Assembly: GCA_002307055.1 (NCBI GenBank)
Contig: DBTM01000024.1
Span: 1 to 36,556, forward strand
Length of the DNA: 36,556 nt
Direction: 5' to 3'
Source: Clostridiales bacterium UBA1316
GTDB taxonomy: Bacteria > Bacillota > Clostridia > Oscillospirales > Oscillospiraceae
Below, piece by piece: positions 32,680 through 36,556 of the stretch. Position 1 is the first letter of the stretch. Each line of letters starts with the position of its first letter. A program made the translations under genes and the position numbers. The notes under the pieces are model-generated. The model was not told where the DNA came from. It did no database searches and worked only from the letters and a program-made list of their open reading frames with translations.

Positions 32680-35315
32680 TTCGCATCAGCCCAGCTCTTG
32701 CCCGAGTGCGCTTCAGCCGTCAATGGAACAGCCAGCTGCACCGCGTTTTGCATCTCTTCCGTCAGGATTTTCTTTACTTTTTCGGCTTCAATATCCGGGC
32801 ATTCAGCAATCAGCTCGTCGTGCACCTGCAATATCAGCTTTGCCGCTAATCCCTCTTTTTTCAGCCGTCTAAACGTATTGACCATGGCAACCTTGATCAC
32901 ATCGGCCGCCGTCCCCTGGATCGGCGTATTCATCGCTGCCCTTTCCCCGAACGACCGCATGTTAAAATTAGAGGATTGGAGCTCCGGCAGGTATCGTCTG
33001 CGCCCGAACAGCGTGGTGACATAGCCATCTCTTTTCGCTTTTTCAACGATATCTTTCATATAGGCGTGTACACCGTGGTATTTGGCAAAATAGTTCTCGA
33101 TATAAAGCTTCGCCTCCGCGACTGTGACCCCGATATCCTGTGAAAGGGAAAACGCGGAAATACCGTATACAATCCCGAAGTTGACAGCTTTTGCGCGGCT
33201 GCGCATGAGCGGTGTGACGCTCTCAATGGGGATACCGAGCACCTGAGAGGCCGTTACCGCATGGATGTCCTCCCCATTTTTAAACGCGTCAATCATCACT
33301 GTATCGTCCGCGATGTGCGCCAGAATACGCAGCTCGATCTGCGAATAATCCGCGTCGACAAGAACGTTCCCATCAGAGGCGACGAACATTTTGCGAAGCG
33401 CTCCTCCAACTTCCTTCCGAACAGGGATGTTTTGCAGATTCGGATCCGTTGAGGACAGCCTCCCGGTTGCCGCTACCGTCATTTGGAAATTGGTATGAAT
33501 GCGTCCGTCTTTTGAAATGACCTTCAGCAGTCCGTCAGCGTAGGTGCTTTTGAGTTTCGTCAGCTCTCTGTACTCCATCAGCAGCTTAATAATCGGATGC
33601 TTACCTAAAAGATACTCCAGCACCTCAATATTTGTTGAGTACCCTGTCTTTGTCTTCTTAGGCGTTGGGAGCATCAGCTTGTCAAAGAGGATTGTTCCGA
33701 GCTGCTTGGTTGAATTGATATTGAAGGTTTCACCGGCAAGCTCAAATATCGATTTCTCAAGCGCGGCAATCTTAGCTGACAGCATACCGCCGAAATCCAT
33801 AAGCGCTTTTTTATCAATGAAAAACCCTGCATGCTCCATTTCAGCCAGTACGCGGCACAGGGGCAGCTCAATCTCGTTATAGAGCTGGTCCATCCCAAGC
33901 TCAGCGAGCTTCGGGCTGAAGATGTCTATCAGTGCTGCGATCGCAGCGGCTTCGGATTGGAGCCTTGTAAGCACCGCTGCGCCATCAAGCAGTGACAGCT
34001 GGCCGTTTGTATCCTCGTTTGAATCCAGAGAAAAGCCGCAGTATGTCTCAGAAAGCCGCCCGAGGGTGTAAGAGCTGTCCGTGGGTGACAGCAGATAGGC
34101 TGCCAGCGCCGTATCGAATACCCATCCGTCTGAGGGCACACCCATATCGAGAAGCTGACGCTGCGTATCCTTGATGTCATGCCCGACTTTTTTTATGTCT
34201 GAGCCAAATACCAGCTTTAAGGCACCGATATAATCCTCCACTGAATCGCTTCGCAGGATATAGGCGATATGCGCAGCATCGTTTAAGCAGACGACAGTGT
34301 CCATATCCTCGCTGCACCGTACAGAAACCAGCGGGGTATTTTTAAGCGCCTGGAGCATCCTGGCAACATCGGCAGCCGCGGCGATGTTTTCACCGCAGCT
34401 CTCCGTAAAATGCGCCTGCCCAGCCGGCTCTGCCGTCAGGGGCGGCTGGAGGTTGAACTTGTCTGTCAGCTTGGCAAACTCAAGCTTCTGGAACAGAGCA
34501 TACAGCGCGTCGTTATTTACATCACGGCGCAGGTTGGCCTCCGGAGAAAATTCAATCGGCGCGTCCCGGCAGATTGTTGCGAGTGTATAGGACATTGCGG
34601 CGGCATCGCGGCCGTCGCTCAGCTTTTTCCGCACACTGTCCTTGATGTCAAGAGCATCAAGTCCGTCATAAATTTCTTTGACGCTCCCGAAGCGGCGCAC
34701 AAGCTCCAATGCTGTTTTTTCGCCGACACCGGCAACGCCCGGGATGTTGTCGGACGCGTCACCCATAAGCGCTTTTAAGTCGACCATTTTCAGCGGTTCA
34801 AAGCCGTATTCTTCCCTAAAGATTTCAGGTGTATATTCCGTTGTTTCCGTCTGCCCCATACGTGATTTAACATGCTTAACATGCGTTGTGCCGGTGATGA
34901 GCTGCAGGCTGTCTTTATCGCCCGTAACAATTACGCACGCCCAGCCCGATTCTTCGCATTTTTTTGCAATTGTCCCAATGAGGTCATCCGCTTCCCAGCC
35001 GGACAGCTCGTATCTGGGCAGATTCATGGCGTCCAGAACCTCTTTTAAAACAGGCATCTGGACAGCCAGCTCCTCCGGCATCCCCTTGCGCTGCGCCTTG
35101 TATCCGTCAAACTGCTCGTGGCGGAAAGTCGGCGCGGGCAGATCAAACGTCACACACAGCGCGTCCGGTTGCTCCTCATTAATCAGCTTCTGGAGGATTG
35201 CCAGAAACCCGTAGACACCGTTTGTCGGTGTCCCGTCCCTCGTTGTGAGGAGCCTGATCCCATAAAATGCCCTGTTGACGATGCTGTTGCCGTCGAGCAC
35301 CATAAGCTTCTTCAT
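32676..35315 (-). CDS. polA: DNA polymerase I
   Basis: 879 aa. Residues 1-290 are the 5'-3' exonuclease/FEN domain (VLDGNSIVNRAFYG, TGDKDSLQL, GDASDNIPGVAGVGEKTA). Residues about 310-490 have the fold position of the 3'-5' exonuclease but lack the catalytic DxE motif (SVRCSEDMDTVVCL instead), as in many Firmicutes. The polymerase domain shows motif A VDADYSQIELR (D656), motif B RSRAKAVNFGIVYGIS and motif C QVHDELIAE (D833). It fills gaps in repair and removes primers. First gene of polA-rimI-tsaD; GGAGC precedes the ATG. Confidence 0.97.
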   Translation of the reverse strand: MKKLMVLDGNSIVNRAFYGIRLLTTRDGTPTNGVYGFLAILQKLINEEQPDALCVTFDLPAPTFRHEQFDGYKAQRKGMPEELAVQMPVLKEVLDAMNLPRYELSGWEADDLIGTIAKKCEESGWACVIVTGDKDSLQLITGTTHVKHVKSRMGQTETTEYTPEIFREEYGFEPLKMVDLKALMGDASDNIPGVAGVGEKTALELVRRFGSVKEIYDGLDALDIKDSVRKKLSDGRDAAAMSYTLATICRDAPIEFSPEANLRRDVNNDALYALFQKLEFAKLTDKFNLQPPLTAEPAGQAHFTESCGENIAAAADVARMLQALKNTPLVSVRCSEDMDTVVCLNDAAHIAYILRSDSVEDYIGALKLVFGSDIKKVGHDIKDTQRQLLDMGVPSDGWVFDTALAAYLLSPTDSSYTLGRLSETYCGFSLDSNEDTNGQLSLLDGAAVLTRLQSEAAAIAALIDIFSPKLAELGMDQLYNEIELPLCRVLAEMEHAGFFIDKKALMDFGGMLSAKIAALEKSIFELAGETFNINSTKQLGTILFDKLMLPTPKKTKTGYSTNIEVLEYLLGKHPIIKLLMEYRELTKLKSTYADGLLKVISKDGRIHTNFQMTVAATGRLSSTDPNLQNIPVRKEVGGALRKMFVASDGNVLVDADYSQIELRILAHIADDTVMIDAFKNGEDIHAVTASQVLGIPIESVTPLMRSRAKAVNFGIVYGISAFSLSQDIGVTVAEAKLYIENYFAKYHGVHAYMKDIVEKAKRDGYVTTLFGRRRYLPELQSSNFNMRSFGERAAMNTPIQGTAADVIKVAMVNTFRRLKKEGLAAKLILQVHDELIAECPDIEAEKVKKILTEEMQNAVQLAVPLTAEAHSGKSWADAK

Positions 35316-35363
35316 CGTTCTGCTCCGCTTTCTTTCGTAAAATTACATAACTTTATGGCAAAT

Positions 35364-35393
35364 ATTATATCACAATCATTCATAGCTTGTCAC
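35364..35393 (-). promoter_or_regulatory. Promoter of polA-rimI-tsaD
   Basis: Minus strand GTGACA (35393-35388), 18-base spacer, TATAAT (35369-35364), 49 bases before the polA start. The TATAAT is perfect; the -35 has one deviation. Confidence 0.65.
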
Positions 35394-35470
35394 TTCCGGC
35401 ATCACTATATCGTTAAACATAAAATATGCGCATTTGACAATAATAGCACTAAGATACCGAGGTGTGTGTT

Positions 35471-35524
35471 TTGTGCCTTTCGGGGCTTGCGACCCGAAGT
35501 CCGGTAAAGCCGGACACAGCACAA
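35471..35524 (+). ncRNA. Candidate structured leader RNA (three-way junction)
   Basis: TTGTGC (35471-35476) pairs with GCACAA (35519-35524), enclosing two perfect 6-bp hairpins: TTCGGG/CCCGAA and GTCCGG/CCGGAC. The ribosome-binding purines of the downstream membrane-protein gene begin 6 bases later. The shape suggests a cis-regulatory RNA but I cannot match it to a known riboswitch class. A terminator is unlikely because no U-run follows. Confidence 0.4.
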
Positions 35525-35538
35525 TTTCCGGGAAAGGA

Positions 35539-36045
35539 ATGGGCATATATATATTGAATAAAGACAAATGGGCGATGACCATTATTATAGCCATATCTAT
35601 TTGCCTGCTCTTAATATTTGTTAAAAAGGGGCATGTAAGAACGGCGGTTTTTACATTTGTGCTCGCGCAGCTGTTCACCTGGCCGATCACGCTGCTGTAC
35701 GTTCAATTTGGGCTGCAAAGCAACCCTGTCAGGCTGTTCGCTCACGCCACACAAGGCAATTTTCTATTTGCTTTTTTACTGAGCCCCACTCTTTTTACCG
35801 TGTATTATCAGCATTATCCCAAGCATGCGCGCAAGCTTGCCAAAATCGGGTATACTGCTGCTGTAACGGGTGTATATATATTGGCATTCTTAGTAGCAGC
35901 ACTCTATACAAACCTCATAAACCTTCCGAACAAGTTAATTTTGCTTTTTTCATATATTTTGATTCAAATTCTGTATATTATCTCGCGTATCTATGTTGAC
36001 CAGTATTTAGTAAAGATGCGGTATCCCGAAAGGACTGAAAAATGA
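35539..36045 (+). CDS. CBO0543-like membrane protein (first of two)
   Basis: 168 aa from ATG 35539, which stands directly behind GGAAAGG, closer than usual; a TTG at 35554 or ATG at 35575 are alternatives, and the frame is open further upstream through the structured leader. About five hydrophobic segments are seen (AMTIIIAISICLLLIFV; FTFVLAQLFTWPITLLYV; FLFAFLLSPTLFTVYY; a pair before the C-terminus). It shares layout with the next gene: Lys-rich loop, TWP motif, and an aromatic C-terminal end. CBO0543 proteins are small Clostridia integral membrane proteins of unknown function. The next gene overlaps by 4 bases. Confidence 0.7.
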   Translation: MGIYILNKDKWAMTIIIAISICLLLIFVKKGHVRTAVFTFVLAQLFTWPITLLYVQFGLQSNPVRLFAHATQGNFLFAFLLSPTLFTVYYQHYPKHARKLAKIGYTAAVTGVYILAFLVAALYTNLINLPNKLILLFSYILIQILYIISRIYVDQYLVKMRYPERTEK

Positions 36046-36524
36046 AAATCGAACCGATATTGCTCATCGCGGCAACCGTAATATTCCTGATGTCGATATT
36101 CTTTGTTCCAAAGGCAAACCGTCTGCAGGCACAATTCATATTTCTTTTTATCCAGTTCCCCACCTGGATTTTAGGCCTTATCGCTGTCGAATCTGGTTTG
36201 CTCGAATATCCCGTCCATGAGCTCAGCCGCGCCAACAGCACCAGCTTTGTCTTCGAATACATGATCCTGCCGATCTATTGCGTCCATTTTAACGCCCGTT
36301 TTCCTTCCGGCGCTTTAAAGTTCATGAAGCTGCTGTATTATTGCGGTGCGTCGTTATTTCTGACCTTCGTTGAGGTCATCGTAGAAAGATATACGCAAAT
36401 CATCCATTATACCGGCTGGCACTGGTATTTCACCTTCTTTTCCGTCCTTTTCATCCTATGGCTCTCACGCCTCATGGTAAAATGGTTCTTTAAAGACATT
36501 GAATCAGAGCCAGCCGAACCTTAA
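36042..36524 (+). CDS. CBO0543-like membrane protein (second of two)
   Basis: 160 aa, about five transmembrane segments. The ending HYTGWHWYFTFFSVLFILWL with SRLMVKWFF is the strongest CBO0543-family feature; FPTWILGLIAVESGLLEYPV in the middle parallels the TWP region of the preceding protein. It starts with ATGA overlapping the stop of that gene, so the two probably form one complex or are a recent paralogous pair. No enzymatic residues visible; function unknown. Confidence 0.8.
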   Translation: MKIEPILLIAATVIFLMSIFFVPKANRLQAQFIFLFIQFPTWILGLIAVESGLLEYPVHELSRANSTSFVFEYMILPIYCVHFNARFPSGALKFMKLLYYCGASLFLTFVEVIVERYTQIIHYTGWHWYFTFFSVLFILWLSRLMVKWFFKDIESEPAEP

Positions 36525-36556
36525 ACACATCCTAGCGTGAGTTTACAAGTTATAAA

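Overview
The window looks like a chromosomal piece of a Clostridia-type Firmicute, possibly an uncultured Oscillospiraceae-like gut bacterium. The reasons are strong AGGAGG ribosome sites, a glycyl-radical enzyme with its activase, a DNA polymerase I without visible proofreading residues, two CBO0543-like membrane proteins, and a remnant of a Clostridia-type conjugative element. This taxonomic placement is inference.

Left part (1-6.5 kb). The 5' end of a sugar-type ABC transporter substrate-binding lipoprotein runs off the left edge. A PucR/CdaR-like regulator follows on the plus strand. A convergent minus-strand operon encodes a glycyl-radical activase and a glycyl-radical enzyme of unknown substrate. 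Together they look like a small anaerobic catabolic locus.

Middle part (6.5-30.2 kb). This is a genomic island at a tRNA-Ala(CGC) gene. The intact tRNA is at 30188-30263 on the minus strand. Its 3'-side 56 bp are repeated perfectly and in the same orientation at 6511-6566, the expected footprint of integration into a tRNA 3' end. Between the repeats lie (a) a minus-strand block with an Eco29kI-like restriction-modification system and its XRE regulator, a 61-aa protein, a Rad50-like ATPase, an HD + Hsp90-type ATPase protein, a Vsr endonuclease and an unknown 258-aa protein; (b) a plus-strand Wadjet operon jetABCD whose jetC carries a one-base frameshift; and (c) a higher-GC block with an N-terminally truncated serine recombinase fused to the accessory end of an integrative conjugative element (two ArdA-like proteins, LPD28-like and DUF4314-like proteins, a CpaB/SAF protein). 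No complete integrase and no conjugation machinery are present, so the island looks immobile.

Right part (30.2-36.5 kb). Upstream of the tRNA lies a tandem array of tRNA-Ala 5'-half copies (103-bp units) under a near-consensus promoter. Next comes the core operon polA-rimI-tsaD on the minus strand. A divergent pair of small membrane proteins of the CBO0543 type is preceded by a possible structured leader RNA.

Defence functions in the island are layered: restriction of unmodified DNA, SMC-type plasmid exclusion (Wadjet, possibly inactive), ATPase/HD proteins of unknown mechanism, and ArdA-like antirestriction proteins brought by the conjugative element.
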